A DNA stretch of 64,000 bases, from positions 24,080,066 through 24,144,065 of the forward strand of contig NC_012872.2 of NCBI RefSeq assembly GCF_000003195.3, in the 5' to 3' direction. The stretch's first letter is position 1; each line of letters starts with the position of its first letter. Shown here in pieces: positions 21,346 to 34,344 of the stretch. Under the pieces are notes generated by a model. It did not search any database and was not told the origin of the DNA. It worked only from the letters and a program-made list of their open reading frames with translations. The translations under genes were made by a program, and so were the position numbers. This DNA comes from Sorghum bicolor (taxonomy: Eukaryota; Streptophyta; Magnoliopsida; Poales; Poaceae).

Positions 21346-23000
21346 TGTTGGGTATTCTTAACATCATTACCAAAAGTAGACTAAGTTCTCTAAATCTAGT
21401 AACGGTGCCAAAAATGCCAAACCTATCCCTCACACCACTTAAGCTAAGTTGTCATCCCCAGCATGATATAAGAGACGCGGTATTGAAATATGCAATTGCT
21501 CTTCTAAATAAATAATGAATGGGATCTGCAAGCGCACAGATTAATACCGATGCAGCATTTTAACCGGGAAGTATTCTAGGTATCGTTATTTATATTTTTA
21601 CCACTGGAAAGGGATTAGCAATCATCACTATTGATTACAGAATAGAATATGAGATTGAGCATCTATCATTGCATGTATAATTGAGAACATTTATCTAACT
21701 CTTCACACAGAGATAAGTGTCACATAAAAGATATATGAAATAATAATAGTGACAAGGATAACTAATCTGATCTAGCCACATAATAAATATGATAAGCACC
21801 TCAATTAGATACTCTAGAAAGTCATTAGCATGGTATTAGAACGAACTACAAGAATATTCCCTAAGTTATTCTTAACTATATAGTCTAGCATTATCATAAT
21901 TAGTGCAAGCATACTTAGCAATCATTGCGAGACAAGACTACGCCCATGCATAGTGATATTAGCAAGGAATATGAGAAACATAGCAATCACTCCCCTGTAA
22001 TAATGTTGCTCTGCCAGCCCAATACACGAGAGGGGGACTATATAAGAATCAATGAAGCTGTCACTATCACGAACCACCCCACGATCTGGCATATTGGGTA
22101 CAATCGCAGATAAATACGGTATAAGCACCACGCCTACACAATATCTATCATTTACCCATGGATCCGATGGATAAACGCTATACGATCCTAAGCATGTATA
22201 TACATCGAATCTAACTAAGCCAAGTACATAACTATGATAAACTAAGAACAATATAATCTTGAATATAAGCAAGTAGAGCAAAGTCATAAGCAATATATTG
22301 AAGTAGAACAAAGTCATATTCATAATATTGAAGAACAAAGATAATTAGAAAGCAATTAGAAGCACAATTAGAGAATTACCAAGAATCCTCCTGACAGATC
22401 CGGAAACCAATCGAAGATTGACTCCTTCTAGTTCTAATCCTATGTAGCTATGCTAATCTAGATGTCTAATTGATGTGGTGGCTCTAATCTTGATCAGAGG
22501 CTTCTTCTCCCTTGATGGAATAATGAATTAGGGTTGAGAGGCTCTCTCCTCAAGGGGCCAGGGGGTCTAGTTTTATAGTCCCTTCAAGTGATTATGGGCC
22601 CTTGGATCAAACCGACATAGATTGTATGGTTTAGATTCATCCTTTAGGTCGGTGGAGATCTCCCGCAAAGCAGAGTCCTGATTGGACTCAGGGAGGGGGC
22701 GGGCGCCCAGTAGGACAGGGCGGGCGCCCTGTCTCTGGCCCCGTTTCGCCTCCGCTTCGGTCTCGTGGCTTCTGGAGTCTTCTAGATGTAAGATAATTGC
22801 ACAGCATGTTAATATCTTTACGTAATCCCGACATGTGGGCCTTTCTTCCATATTTCCTGATAACCCCCTGTAGAAATAGACAAACACCAAAACTCGTGGA
22901 ATTCTGTCAGATAAAACCCTAAGTCTAGATCTTGCTTTCATTTGGATCCTTTTTTTTATTTATTGGATAATTAAATTTGATACCTTAGGACCGCAGTGCA
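21346..23000 (-). repeat. Left (3') LTR of D
   Basis: Collinear with 27977-29629 except at its inner edge, where CCGTCAACA is replaced by CCGCAGTGCA. Minus-strand TATAAAA at 22571-22577. Primer-site-like sequence at 21395-21410 (minus). Confidence 0.92.
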
Positions 23001-25176
23001 TGATCGCGACTTACCACTTGCTCGTCCCTGAGCAAGGATAGACTCAGCTATAGATCATAAGTTGTTGCAATATTTTAAAAATTGACGGTACACATGCTTT
23101 TAAATAAGATCTCATCTCTGAGTTAGAGTAAACTGTCAAGACTTAAAACTTACTTACTTTACCTTCACCATGGGACTTGTAACCGTCACTTCTGTCTCGA
23201 GAGGTTAAAAGATAGAACAGTCTAGCCAAGTGCCATGTCTCTTATTCTTGATCAGCTATAGCTCTGGGGTTTTTTTGCAGATTTTCAAATAAAACTCAAA
23301 AATTCCTTGTATGATTCTCTCAGATCTCTCTTTTGTGGTATTTTTGGATCCTTACCAAGGCAGTGATGGTATATGCCTTCTCTCAAAATTTGTAGTATTT
23401 GTGGTTTGAGGCATAGTGACATTGCCTTCTCTCTCACCCTACTCTAATAAGGCTTTAATATCTGGAGCTCATAGGTGGGAGATAAAATATACATACTTAC
23501 AAGACATTTATTGCATAGTCAAACCATGGATCCAAAGAAACAAATCAATAAGCCAAATCAAGATGTGCATGTGTGGCGAATGAATGGTGTATGGTGATGA
23601 TGGTGATAACAATGGTGAAAACAATGGTGGTGGAAGTCTAATTCTACTTTGCTCTTTGAGAGGATACATACATTCCTTGCTTTTGAAACTTTATGAGGAG
23701 AATGAGATGCTCTTCTTTTTCTTGTCTCTCAGGTGGGTATCTTGTATCCCTAATTCTACTGTCGGACACTTGTCCATTTTTTACCTCTCATCTCACTTTT
23801 TCTTTTCTTCCGAGGTTCCGAGCACTTGCTCTTTTTTATTTCCTCGTATCTCTTTTTTTTAGAGCATTCATCTCTTGAGATAATATAGCAAGTGGTAGTA
23901 ACAAGATAACTTGAGCATTTATTTCACAAGGGAAAAACAGAAATATTTTTGGTTATTCTCTCCCGGATTAGGAGTAGAATATTTTTGCGTGATTCTGGAG
24001 ATGGAAATGGATGGATATATGTGGATGGTACTTCCGGAGTAGAAGTAGCATATATGAGTGAACGTGCAAGTGAAATCTTGATTTAACCACATGACAAGCT
24101 CCTAAGGGTCAACACAGCTTGACCACACTCAATGCTCATAAGCAGTAAATAATAAATGTGTGGCTCAAAGTCTAGCAAGCATGTATATATGGCTTTGGTA
24201 GGAATTTAAACTCTCATCATACAGGAACTCATCATGCAACATTTTAAAGATTTTCAAAGATAAAATTCTCCAGAATTCTAGCATCTCTAGGAACAGATAA
24301 ACAGCAGCTCAACCTTCCCATATCGTATCCGTTAACAACTTAGACTTCAGATCAAATTTTCATCCCACAAGTTTAGGTCTAGAGCAAGCTTTAAATTATA
24401 ACAATTATATCTAAACTTGAGAGAGAACTTAAAATTTGCAAATTAGGCAGAGCAACTATTTATCATATCCATGCTTAAGTTTTATTAAGATACAGATTAG
24501 CATAGCCACTTTATTTATCTATTAAACACACTAAGCAAAAGATATATATATATAAGCATAAAATCTTTATTTGGTTTTTCATAGTTATGTGTATTTATAT
24601 TTTAAAATAATATAAGTATAAAGATAGATAGAAATACTTATCGAGGTAAATGGGGGTGCTCTCCCCCAAGCTGAATTTTGACGTAATTTATCTTGATGTA
24701 GCTAGCAGGTGGCAGAGGTGTATTTGAAAGTCAGCAGCATTCTGACAGCGATTAGAATGTCCTCCGTCTGCAAGTCTTCTTGATTCTTAAATTCTGTGGA
24801 GCTCAAATAGACAACAAAGCTTGTGGAACTGATTAAGTGTTAGCATAAATATCTAGCCTTTATTATCTTGAGACTCCTTAATAATTATTACTCCCTATTT
24901 TTTTATATTTTTATTTTTATAAAGCAGAAAAATAATTATTTTATTTTTATGCCACCACAGTGAATGTACTTATGGGTTTTATGCCACTCGTCTACTCACA
25001 TGGGGCTTACTGTTTTTCATATTTTTATTTTCTTTTTAAGATAATACGAACATGATTAACTAAGTAAACTATTTGAAATAATTGAAATGATTAAAAGGGA
25101 AAGGATAACTACCAAGTTTACCTCTTGGCAAGGCGTTCGGTGTTTTTAAGTCCTCCGAACGGGACTCTCTATTTTC
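23001..25176. other. 3' noncoding region of D
   Basis: No coding sequence supported. It is the inverted counterpart of B 6231-8400, including the internal polypurine-like hairpin at 24652-24672 and a CT-rich tract around 23700-23870. The segment next to the LTR also matches J (63840-64000). Confidence 0.8.
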
Positions 25177-27816
25177 TTAATCGTCCTGAGGTTCGTTGGG
25201 TGGCGTAGTCGGTACTTCCGGCAGCGCCTCCTCTTCATGTATAGTTATCTTCATTTTCCACACCTGACTCGGTGCTTCAATCTCCTCTGGATAATTCTGT
25301 TTAAACATAACGTCTTCTGACCTTATAACTTCTCCTTCATAGTCTGCCCATCCGTCCTTGATGATCTGCCTCCTCTGGTTGCGGTTGCGTCGTTTCCTTA
25401 CCTGCTTAGATTCTTCAATGATATAGTTAGGGTCAGTAAAATAACGGCGTACCTTCTCTGAGGGGAAGTGCATATGGACTTCTCCGGTTCCAATGTAGAT
25501 AATTGCTTTAACGGTGCTGAGGAACGGTCTTCCAAGGATGATGGGTGGATCGTACTCGTCTTCTCCCATGTCAACAAATTGAAAGTCTGTGTAGACAAAG
25601 TGATCGTCTATTTTGACTGGGACATCAGATACTATTCCTTTGACTTCTCGGAATGTCTGATCTGCCATCTGGAGCTGAATGTATGTTGGTCTTAGTGGCA
25701 TGGTTCCGAACAAGAGCCGATAGGTGACTGCGGCCATTATGTTGACGCCTGATCCGATGTCGCAAATCGTCTTGTAGAAGTTGTATCCATTTATGGAGCA
25801 GTAGATGCTTGGCATTCCTGGGTCGTCCTTCTTAGTCAAAAACGGTGACTTAAGTTGGTGATCTTGGCCTCCATGAACTACAGTGACCATCTTAGCTGAC
25901 TCGGTCCACACTTGCTTGTTCCTGTTTCTCCTGTTGGTCCTCTTCCTTGATTCACGTCTGGATTGATCTGGAATTTGTGTAGTCTTGTTCTTGAAGAAAA
26001 ATGTCTCCTTCTTCCCTTTGACGTAGAAACTGATCTTGGCAGCACTGGTGTAGATGATAGCTCCTGTGGTATTCAAGAATGGCCTCCCTAAGATGATAGG
26101 TGCTCTCTCCTCATTTCCGGTCTCTACCACTACGAAGTCTGCTGGGGCATATAAGGTACCAACTCGGACACAAAGGTTCCTCACTATTCCTTTTGGAAAA
26201 GTTATTGTCTGATCTGCAAACTGCAAACACATGGTTGTCTCTAATAAAGGATATGTAAAGAATTTCTCATAGAGTACCCTGGGTATAATGTTGACACTGG
26301 AGCCAAAGTCACAGAGTGCTTCTGGAAAGTCCACCATGCCGATGGAGATCGGGATGACGGGGCGTCCTGGATCGCCTCTCTTGACCGGCAGACGGTCAGT
26401 AGAAAATTCAGTGACGGGGTTACTCCAATTACCTGCATCAAACATGTCTACAAGATTTGCACATTCTAATCCTTCCGGTTGTGATGGTATACCGGGGTTA
26501 GTAGTAGGAATAGCAGCAGCTATTTGATTTAACTGGGATTCAATCATTTTATTAAAGCTAATTTGGTTTTTGATGGCAGTAGAAAAATTATCCATTCTAT
26601 TATTTATATTTTCTAGCATTTTATCATTAGATGCCAATTTCTTAGATAGATTATCCATTAGCTTTCCTTGATTAGACACTAACTCTCTCAAAGGTGGAAA
26701 ATTACTATTGTTGTTGTAAGAATTGTTACCTTGATAATTACCTGAGTAGTTAGGCCTCTATTGATTCCAGCCTTGAGTTTGTTGAGGACGGTTGTAGTAG
26801 TTGTTGTTGTTGATGTAGTTCACATCCTCAAGCATCTCAGGACAGTGGTTGCCTGAGTGTCCAGTGTCTCCACACTCCTCACAAGTCATGTGAGAGTCGT
26901 AGATGTGCATAACTTCTTTCTTGTCTCCAGCTCTATCATCGAGCTTCTTCATGAGCAGGTCTAGCTTTGCAGACAGCATGTCTACCTCCTTCAGCTGATG
27001 CATACCTCCACCTCTCTTGCGTGTATGGGTCCTCTCTTCATTCCAGCTTTGATTGGACGCCATCTTCTCCACAAGAGGTGTGGCTTGTGGTATAGTAAGT
27101 GATAAGAATGCTCCTCCAGCTGCAGCATCCATGGTCTCTCGGGCACTGTTGCTGAGCCCATGATAGAATGTCTGCATCAATAGCCAACTCTCCATTCCAT
27201 GATGGGGACATTCTAGGATGTAGTCTTGAAAGCGCTCCCATGCTTCTGGAACAGATTCATCATTTTGTTGCTGAAAACTCGTAATCTTCCCACTGAGAGC
27301 ATTGGTCTTGCCCATGGGAAAGAACTTTGCCAGGAAGTTTGTTGAGCAGAGTGCCCACGTAGTATTCTTCTCCTTTGTAGCATAGAACCACTGCTTCGCT
27401 CTTCCTAACAGTGGGAATGGGAAGAGGCGAAATAGTATAGCGTCTTTGGAAACTCCTGCTATGGTGAATGTGTTGCAAATCTCTAGGAAGTGTTGTAAAT
27501 GAGCACTAGCATCTTCGTGTGCCTTTCCACAGAACTGGTTGGATTGCACCATGTTGATAAGTCCAGGCTTGAGCTCAAAGTTGCCATCGATCTCTGCAGC
27601 AGGTCCACTGCGGATGTTGTCCGTAGTGGGAGCTGAGAACTCGCGGATTGATTTGTTCGCCATGGCTTCGAACTCTGAAGACAAGTTCTGGTGATCTTCT
27701 TGATTGGATGAAGCTTCTTGCTGAAGTGTTGATGATTTCTTTAGCTTGGCTCTCGTCTTCTTGAATAATGCTTCGAGATTGTCAACAAAATTCCTTGGAA
27801 GATGTCTTCTATTCAT
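25177..27816 (-). CDS. Gag and tandem-protease polyprotein of D (one in-frame TAG)
   Basis: ATG at 27814-27816. Gag core about residues 70-250; CCHC knuckle CEECGDTGHSGNHC near residue 315-330; then Asn/Tyr-rich linker. A TAG at 26758-26760 follows Gly-Trp-Asn-Gln (CAG to TAG fits) and the same frame runs on to 25177. A coiled spacer is followed by protease 1 (ALCDFGSSVNIIP near 26280-26320, ILGRPFLNT near 26070-26100), an Arg/Lys-rich linker, then protease 2 (TICDIGSGVNIM near 25730-25770, ILGRPFLST near 25510-25540). No RT follows. The order gag-PR-PR is unusual; Athila relatives have one protease. About 880 codons in all, only one nonsense codon. Confidence 0.85.
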
Positions 27817-27953
27817 ACATTCCCCTGCATAAGATAAAATAGAAAAATATCGGGGTAAAACTGTATGAGAGAATAGATAAGCTCAATCATATTAGTGATG
27901 CGAATGATAACTCAAAATCTTTTATTCCATTCCTGATTGGTAATCAACCTTCC

Positions 27954-27971
27954 CCAGCAACGGCGCCAAAA
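27954..27971 (-). other. Primer-binding site of D
   Basis: Minus-strand TGGCGCCGTTGCTGGGGA, a few bases inside the 5' LTR; tRNA-Asp type with one difference from the canonical site. Confidence 0.85.
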
Positions 27972-27976
27972 ATGCT

Positions 27977-29629
27977 TGTTGGGTATTCTTAACATCATTA
28001 CCAAAAGTAGACTAAGTTCTCTAAATCTAGTAACGGTGCCAAAAATGCCAAACCTATCCCTCACACCACTTAAGCTAAGTTGTCATCCCCAGCATGATAT
28101 AAGAGACGCGGTATTGAAATATGCAATTGCTCTTCTAAATAAATAATGAATGGGATCTGCAAGCGCACAGATTAATACCGATGCAGCATTTTAACCGGGA
28201 AGTATTCCACGTATCGTTATTTATATTTTTACCACTGGGAAGGGATTAGCAATCATCACTATTGATTACAGAATAGAATATGAGATTGAGCATCTATCAT
28301 TGCATGTATAATTGAGAACATTTATCTAACTCTTCACACAGAGATAAGTGTCACATAAAAGATATATGAAATAATAATAGTGACAAGGATAACTAATCTG
28401 ATCTAGCCACATAATAAATATGATAAGCACCTCAATTAGATACTCTAGAAAGTCATTAGCATGGTATTAGAACGAACTACAAGAATATTCCCTAAGTTAT
28501 TCTTAACTATATAGTCTAGCATTATCATAATTAGTGCAAGCATACTTAGCAATCATTGCGAGACAAGACTACGCCCATGCATAGTGATATTAGCAAGGAA
28601 TATGAGAAACATAGCAAACACTCCCCTGTAATAATGTTGCTCTGCCAGCCCAATACACGAGAGGGGGACTATATAAGAATCAATGAAGCTGTCACTATCA
28701 CGAACCACCCTACGATCTGGCATATTGGGTACAATCGCAGATAAATACGGTATAAGCACCGCGCCTACACAATATCTATCATTTACCCATGGATCCGATG
28801 GATAAACGCTATACGATCCTAAGCATGTATATAGATCGAATCTAACTAAGCCAAGTACATAGCTATGATAAACTAAGAACAATATAATCTTGAATATAAG
28901 CAAGTAGAGCAAAGTCATAAGCAATATATTGAAGTAGAACAAAGTCATATTCATAATATTGAAGAACAAAGATAATTAGAAAGCAATTAGAAGCACAATT
29001 AGAGAATTACCAAGAATCCTCCTGACAGATCCGGAAACCAATCGAAGATTGACTCCTTCTAGTTCTAATCCTATGTAACTATGCTAATCTAGATGTCTAA
29101 TTGATGTGGTGGCTCTAATCTTGATCAGAGGCTTCTTCTCCCTTGATGGAACAATGAATTAGGGTTGAGAGGCTCTCTCCTCCAGGGGCCAGGGGGTCTG
29201 GTTTTATAGTCTCTTCAAGTGAATATGGGCCCTTGGATCAAACCGACATAGATTGTATGGTTTAGATTCATCCTTTAGGTCGGTGGAGATCTCCCGCAAA
29301 GCAGATTCCTGATTGGACTCAGGGAGGGGGCGGGCGCCCAGTAGGACAGGGCGGGCGCCCTGTCTCTGGCCCCGTTTCGCCTCCGCTTCGGTCTCGTGGC
29401 TTCTGGAGTCTTCTAGAAGTAAGATAATTGCACAGCACGTTAATAAATTTACGTAATCCCGACATGTGGGCCTTTCTTCCATATTTCCTGATAACCCCTG
29501 TAGAAATAGACAAACACCAAAACTCGTGGAATTCTGTCAGATAAAACCCTAAGTCTAGATCTTGATTTCATTTGGATCCTTTTCTTTATTTATTTGATAA
29601 TTAAATTTGATACTTAAGGACCGTCAACA
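27977..29629 (-). repeat. Right (5') LTR of D
   Basis: 1653 bp. Paired GC motifs (as GGGCGGGCGCCC on the plus strand) at 29328-29339 and 29349-29360; minus-strand TATAAAAC at 29201-29208; primer-site-like sequence at 28026-28041 inside the LTR. Confidence 0.94.
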
Positions 29630-31192
29630 ACAGGCCAACCTAAAATCAGCTAACCACAATTCTGGTTTGGTTTCGCCGTTGTATTTCGCGATGCTGGTCG
29701 GGGGTCGGAACGGACTGGGCAGGGGCGTGCTGCGGATCGCCCTACTGAACACTCGTGGGCCCGGTGGCTCGGGGGCCACCCGATCTTCATCGCTGTCGTA
29801 CCTGCCACCACGATGTGCGCTGTAACCGCGTTCTTCCGCGTCTCCGTGCCGGCAGCGTCGATTCTCTTCGATGTCATGCCGCACGTCGTGTCGACGCTGA
29901 TTGTCGACGGGGAGGACGAGAGTGGTCTTTCTACCTCGAGGTGGAGGCTATTGATGGACTGACACCTCCTTTTCATTTTGAGGCTGCTCGTCGCGATTTT
30001 CAGTGGCAGCTCCTCGAAGTCGAGAAGCTGAGCTTTCGGCTTGTTGAACTGCCGCCACCTGGAGCAGGGTCTGTACCTCGTCTCGAATGCGTCGAGCCTG
30101 GGAGTTCGACGGCTCTGGCATGTTGCGTAGCAGCATCGTCGCCGCCACTACGTTTTGGCCTGCTCGAGGAAAGCGGCTGACGGGCTGCTCTGGCTCTGCG
30201 TCTCCGATGATTTGTCGATGCACCTCTCGAGCACGCCTGCGAACACTTCCGAATGGCGAATATGGAAAGTCTTGCTCAAGGATTTGCTCAAGCAGGACGA
30301 GGCGCTCTCGGTCTTCGTCAAGCTTCATCTTGAGCTCTCGCAGCTGCGCTAACTGTGCAGCCTTGTCTTCTTGTGGAGGGGGGTCGACCTGCTCATTGTT
30401 CCCAGGCGTCCTGGGGTCCTCTCGTGCCGCGGGGGCCCGACCGCCCGCAGCAGCATCTCGCGTCTCGTCGGTAGTTTCTACCGCTCCTTCGATGTGATGG
30501 CATTCCCTTGTAGGGTCGTAGCTATCGGTTTCGGAGTCGGAGTCCGGTTTGGCGGCGTAGAAACATCCACGTCCCTCCTCCAGCAGCCGCTGCCTGAGTG
30601 AGGTGATCGTGTATCGTCCGGGGCCTAGACGACGGAGGCCTCGTACTCGGGAAAGATCCGGCAGCTCGGACGCCGGCCGCTGCGCTTCAGTGTCACGTGG
30701 GAGGACCATTGGTCTTTCCACGTACGTTTGGGCGTTTGGGCATATCGCCCTGGCGAGCGACGCCGCGGCGTTGTCCAATCCGAATGGCGGTGCCCTTCTT
30801 GGAGTGAACAACCCGTGTGGAAGCAGCCTAGCAGCGGTGGGGGAGAGCGCGTGGGATGCGACCGCTCTCGTTGTTGTGCGGTGCTGAGCCGTCGCGCTCG
30901 TTGCTTCGACACATGGTGCTGCCGACTTGTGGCCCGCTTCTTGCTTCGCACGAGTTGTTGGTCGTGACGAAGCAAAGGGGCCGTGGTGGTGCTGTCCGCG
31001 CCTCTTCTTAGGCGGGGAGGCGTGGTGGTGAGGGCGTCTCGGGGCCCTCAACCGTGCTGGCGCAACGCGGGCTCCTCCTGGTCCTCTGATTGAGAGCAGG
31101 ATCATGTCGTAGCCGGAGCCCGTAGACATGAACTCGAGACTCCCAAACCAAATCACCGTGGAGCGCGGAATCGGCGAGGCGAGTGTGGCCAT
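29630..31192 (-). pseudogene. Gag of A, N-terminal half
   Basis: The first ATG after the primer site is at 31190-31192. About 414 codons rich in Arg, Pro and Ala, with an acidic/coiled segment (about 30250-30400), lead to TAG at 29948-29950. The same frame then continues to the D insertion at 29634, into the start of the gag core (KYNGETKPELWLADFRLA). It joins to 21345 across D. The long N-terminal extension before the core is low-complexity. Confidence 0.78.
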
Positions 31193-31230
31193 CTGGAAAG
31201 GAGTGGGAAATCGATGAAAAACACGCAGGA

Positions 31231-31248
31231 CCCCTACCTGGCGCGCCA
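31231..31248 (-). other. Primer-binding site of A
   Basis: Minus-strand TGGCGCGCCAGGTAGGGG, two bases inside the 5' LTR. F has the same site with one change. I do not assign the tRNA. Confidence 0.8.
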
Positions 31249-31250
31249 AC

Positions 31251-32296
31251 TGTCAGTGTTTTCCCCATGGAGGGGCACACCAACGAGTAAATTTGTATGC
31301 GTGCTCCCTTTCCCAGATGGTGATGCAAGAAGACACAAAGATTTATCCTGGTTCGGGCAAGAGAAGGCCCTACGTCCAGCGGGGGGAGAGAGTTTGTATT
31401 ATCTTGCACCTAAGTGCTTGTACAGGGGTGAATACAAGCGTGGTATGGAGCGTGGAATTCTTCTGCGTATGAGTGTGGTGTTGTGTCTTGACCTCCCTCC
31501 CATTCTATTCCTGAGTCCCTCCTTTTATAGTTCCATGGAGAGACCCAAGGTACATGTATAGGCGTCAGAATAGGAGTCGATAGCAGTATGGAGCGCTGAC
31601 CTACTCGAGGCTTCCGTACCGGCATGGCCTCGAGCCGTCCCGTCTTAATAGCCTGGTGATGATTACGCGTGCCCCTGCATTCTGCTCTGCGCGCCGTCTT
31701 GGGTTGGTTCGACGCATGCACGCTTGTACGATCCGGTGGCAAATCCGGCGGAGTGGTTGGGATGTAGTCAGTCGACGCCCAGCCCGTCCCCTAGAAGGAT
31801 CCCTGTCTGGTCGAGGGTCAGACGCTGTACATTGCGTTGATATCTGGAGCGCTGACTTTGGACGTCTCGAGGGGGTCCCGATTAGACGTCCCGTCCTTGT
31901 TTCCCGCGCCCTGTCATGCTCTGGGTCGTTCGGCGGGAAGGCTGCAAAAAGATCGATGGGACGGAAGCCTGTTCCCTATCACGCCTCCCGTGACCTGTGT
32001 GTTAGGTGGGGAAGCATCAGGTGCATTTAATGCTCCGACCCGCGTGCGCGTGTCAGGCGGCGGGCGGCGTCCTCGCGCTCGACGCCCCGCGGTTCGCGTG
32101 AGCCTGTTCCGTATTCGACGGTAACCGGCGCTCGACGCCTGATCGATTCGCTCGACGCTATTTCCGCCTTCGAGGTTGCGACCGTCGATGGCGGCGTATA
32201 CGTAAGATCAGAGCGTCGAATGGAAGGCCTCGACCTGTGTACGGGCAATCTCATAATGCGCATCGGTGAGGGTACCCCTTACTGATACCCTCGACA
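31251..32296 (-). repeat. Right (5') LTR of A
   Basis: 1046 bp, same length as 468-1513. Minus-strand TATAAAAGG at 31521-31529 is the probable promoter of A. Confidence 0.95.
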
Positions 32297-34185
32297 CTTT
32301 TGGTCAGCTGCCGATTATACTCTGTTATGCCGATGTGATAAAACCCAGGGAAACCATCACTAGCCTTCTCGATTGGACCCGAGTAGCCCAACTGCCACCA
32401 AGTGCCGATACCGATGCAGATTTATCAGAGTGGGTCCCGGCCCTCTTCATCACTCAGGCGTACAAACAATGGTGGGAAGAATGGAAGGAGCATTTGTTCT
32501 GCAAATCGGCTCTTACGTATCGCGGCATGATCGACACCCAGTACAAAGTTCCTGATAACACTGTAAGTATTTCCAAACCGATGCCTCAATCCTTTCACTT
32601 TTATTTCCATCGGTAACTTACTTTCTATGTTATATTACAGGTTGATAATATCCCCCCATCGGTCAGTAGGAGTGGCAAGCCGATCGATCTTTTTCCATCA
32701 GGTCCAATCTCTTCGATCAGCAACAATGCTCCCACCTTGGCTGCTATAATGCATCGAGGTGTACGTCTCAAGAAAGTCACCACCAAGCGGACAAAAACAT
32801 CTCCATCGGTAGCTGCCTCTGCTTTGGCACAAGCCTTCAAGGTAAATCCTTAAACTTTTTATACCGATTTCATTTCTACATCTGTTACACTTGCACTCAC
32901 GAATTCCCATCGTTGTAACAGCATACCGGCACATCGGCAAGGACCAGAAGCACAAGTGCCGATGCCCCCCAGTCTAATCAAGCAAAAAGGAAAGGTTCCA
33001 AGAGCACCAGATCACAAGCGAAGCACCAGAGGACAGCAATACCTTCTCCTCCCCCAGTGTCTCCAATCCCAGTGGAATCTTCTCCTTCCTCTCCAGAAGT
33101 CTAGATGCAACAAGCACCATCTCCTCCTCAGCCACAAGAAGCCCACGCAGAAGAACCCCAGCCAGAAGATACATCGACTGACATACACGAGCAAATTGCC
33201 GATCTAGCAAGTTCAAACATAGCATCGGTAGTTTCCTCCATCCAAACAAGTACTGCTCCTCCTCAAGGTAACATATCTTTTATGAAATTATTGCCGATGA
33301 ACCTACTTTTCCTGTCTTATAATTACCTCTGTTAATCTTTCAGCTGACATAGTCCCATCGGCAACTCCCACCGATCAGCCCGTGGTCCCATCGACATCTT
33401 CTAGTCAGAGGCGAGAAATTGCCATGAAACAAGTAAGTCACCCAATCTCTAGCCGTATTATCTATCAATACTTGTCCATAGAATAACTTACTTCATTTTC
33501 TTTTTAGGAACAGGATTCTCGTGACAGCTTGTTCTCCTTTGCCATCGACATTTCTGAAGATGAAGGCGAGGAGACAAGTTCTTCAAGAGCAGTCGGAATT
33601 ACATCGGCAGAGATCAGGGCGAAGTTAGAAGAATTATCAGCCCTCCTCCATCAAGATACAGCCCAACTGGTTGATGACTCCGATCCGGACAAGGCTTTTT
33701 TTAAAACCCTCAGAGGCCAAATTCCTGCCGATGTTGAAGAAATCCTTTTTTCAAGCTACACATCTAGAGAGCCGTCAGCTGCAGTACCAGAGGGCTGCCC
33801 AACGTCTTGCCGATAGAGCTGCTCAGGCCCAGCTCTTTGAGGAGATGATGAAGGTAAAACTCCTTGCTGATGAGAAACACAAGAGCATCGGCATCCTGAC
33901 ATCCTCAGGAGATGTATTGAAACAAAAGATTTCTGATCTATCAGCAAGAAGAGGAGTTCTGTTGGCAGAACTCAAATAGGTAGAAGAAGCCTTGTCCCAA
34001 GCCTAACAAGAAGAAACCCAACTACCTCAGACAATCAAACTTCTTGAGCAAGAGCGAAATATCCAAGCCTGCACGGCACTGCAGATGAAGAAGAAGCTGA
34101 AGCCAGTGTAAGGCTCTGCCGATGATGATATGAAAGTATTAGAAGAGGCCAACTAGATCCGGCTGCGTGCTATATCGGCGATCTA
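32297..34185 (+). pseudogene. Antisense gene of G, second part, with five introns
   Basis: Continues the exon split by A. The exons end and resume at clean GT-AG introns with phase kept: 32563-32640, 32842-32921, 33268-33343, 33433-33507, all 75-80 nt. The product after the plant mobile domain is Ser/Pro/Thr-rich, then acidic (from 33508), then a coiled coil (about 33780-34100). Lesions: TAG in exon 3 near 33102, a frameshift near 33775, and stops after 33977. It converges with integrase (34345). Function unknown; layout matches the antisense genes of A and F. The call names five introns if one more lies left of the window; four are seen here. Confidence 0.68.
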
Positions 34186-34344
34186 GGCGTTGTTAAACAT
34201 GTGAATTCTTCATCCGCAACATGCCCCACTCTGATATTTTGGTCTAGCCAATAGGACTGTTATCGGCACCTTTTTAAAACACTGAGTTTTACCCCCAGAT
34301 ACACTTTGGTCCAGCCGATAGGAATGTTATCGACACTTAAACCT
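34186..34344. repeat. Imperfect direct repeat between antisense gene and integrase of G
   Basis: Two copies of a roughly 35-bp unit (about 34240-34275 and 34305-34340), each with TTGGTC.AGCC.ATAGGA followed by TGTTATCG. Noncoding. Confidence 0.6.

Larger units (their letters stand above)
21346..29629 (-). mobile_element. Element D: non-autonomous Athila-like retrotransposon with tandem proteases
   Basis: LTRs 21346 to about 23000 and 27977-29629, perfect target duplication ACAGG (21341-21345 and 29630-29634). PBS 27954-27971 on the minus strand. It encodes gag and two successive protease domains and nothing else; the 2.2 kb before the 3' LTR is noncoding. By hand count the LTRs differ at about 25 of 1653 positions. 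The polypurine tract expected at about 23000-23015 is replaced by unrelated sequence. Confidence 0.94.
468..32296 (-). mobile_element. Element A: Tat-like Ty3/gypsy retrotransposon with antisense spliced gene, containing B, C and D
   Basis: Two 1046-bp LTRs (468-1513 and 31251-32296) start TGTC and end CGACA. The flanks are CTTTC (463-467) and CTTTT (32297-32301), a target duplication with one change; the uninterrupted reading frame of G shows CTTTT was the original. Primer site 31231-31248 and polypurine tract 1514-1527 fix the minus orientation. With B, C and D removed the element is about 14.3 kb: LTR, gag, protease, RT, RNase H, second RNase H, integrase, an antisense plus-strand gene, a noncoding tail with hairpins, LTR. 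By hand count the LTRs differ at about 31 positions (about 3%), mostly transitions. Confidence 0.95.
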
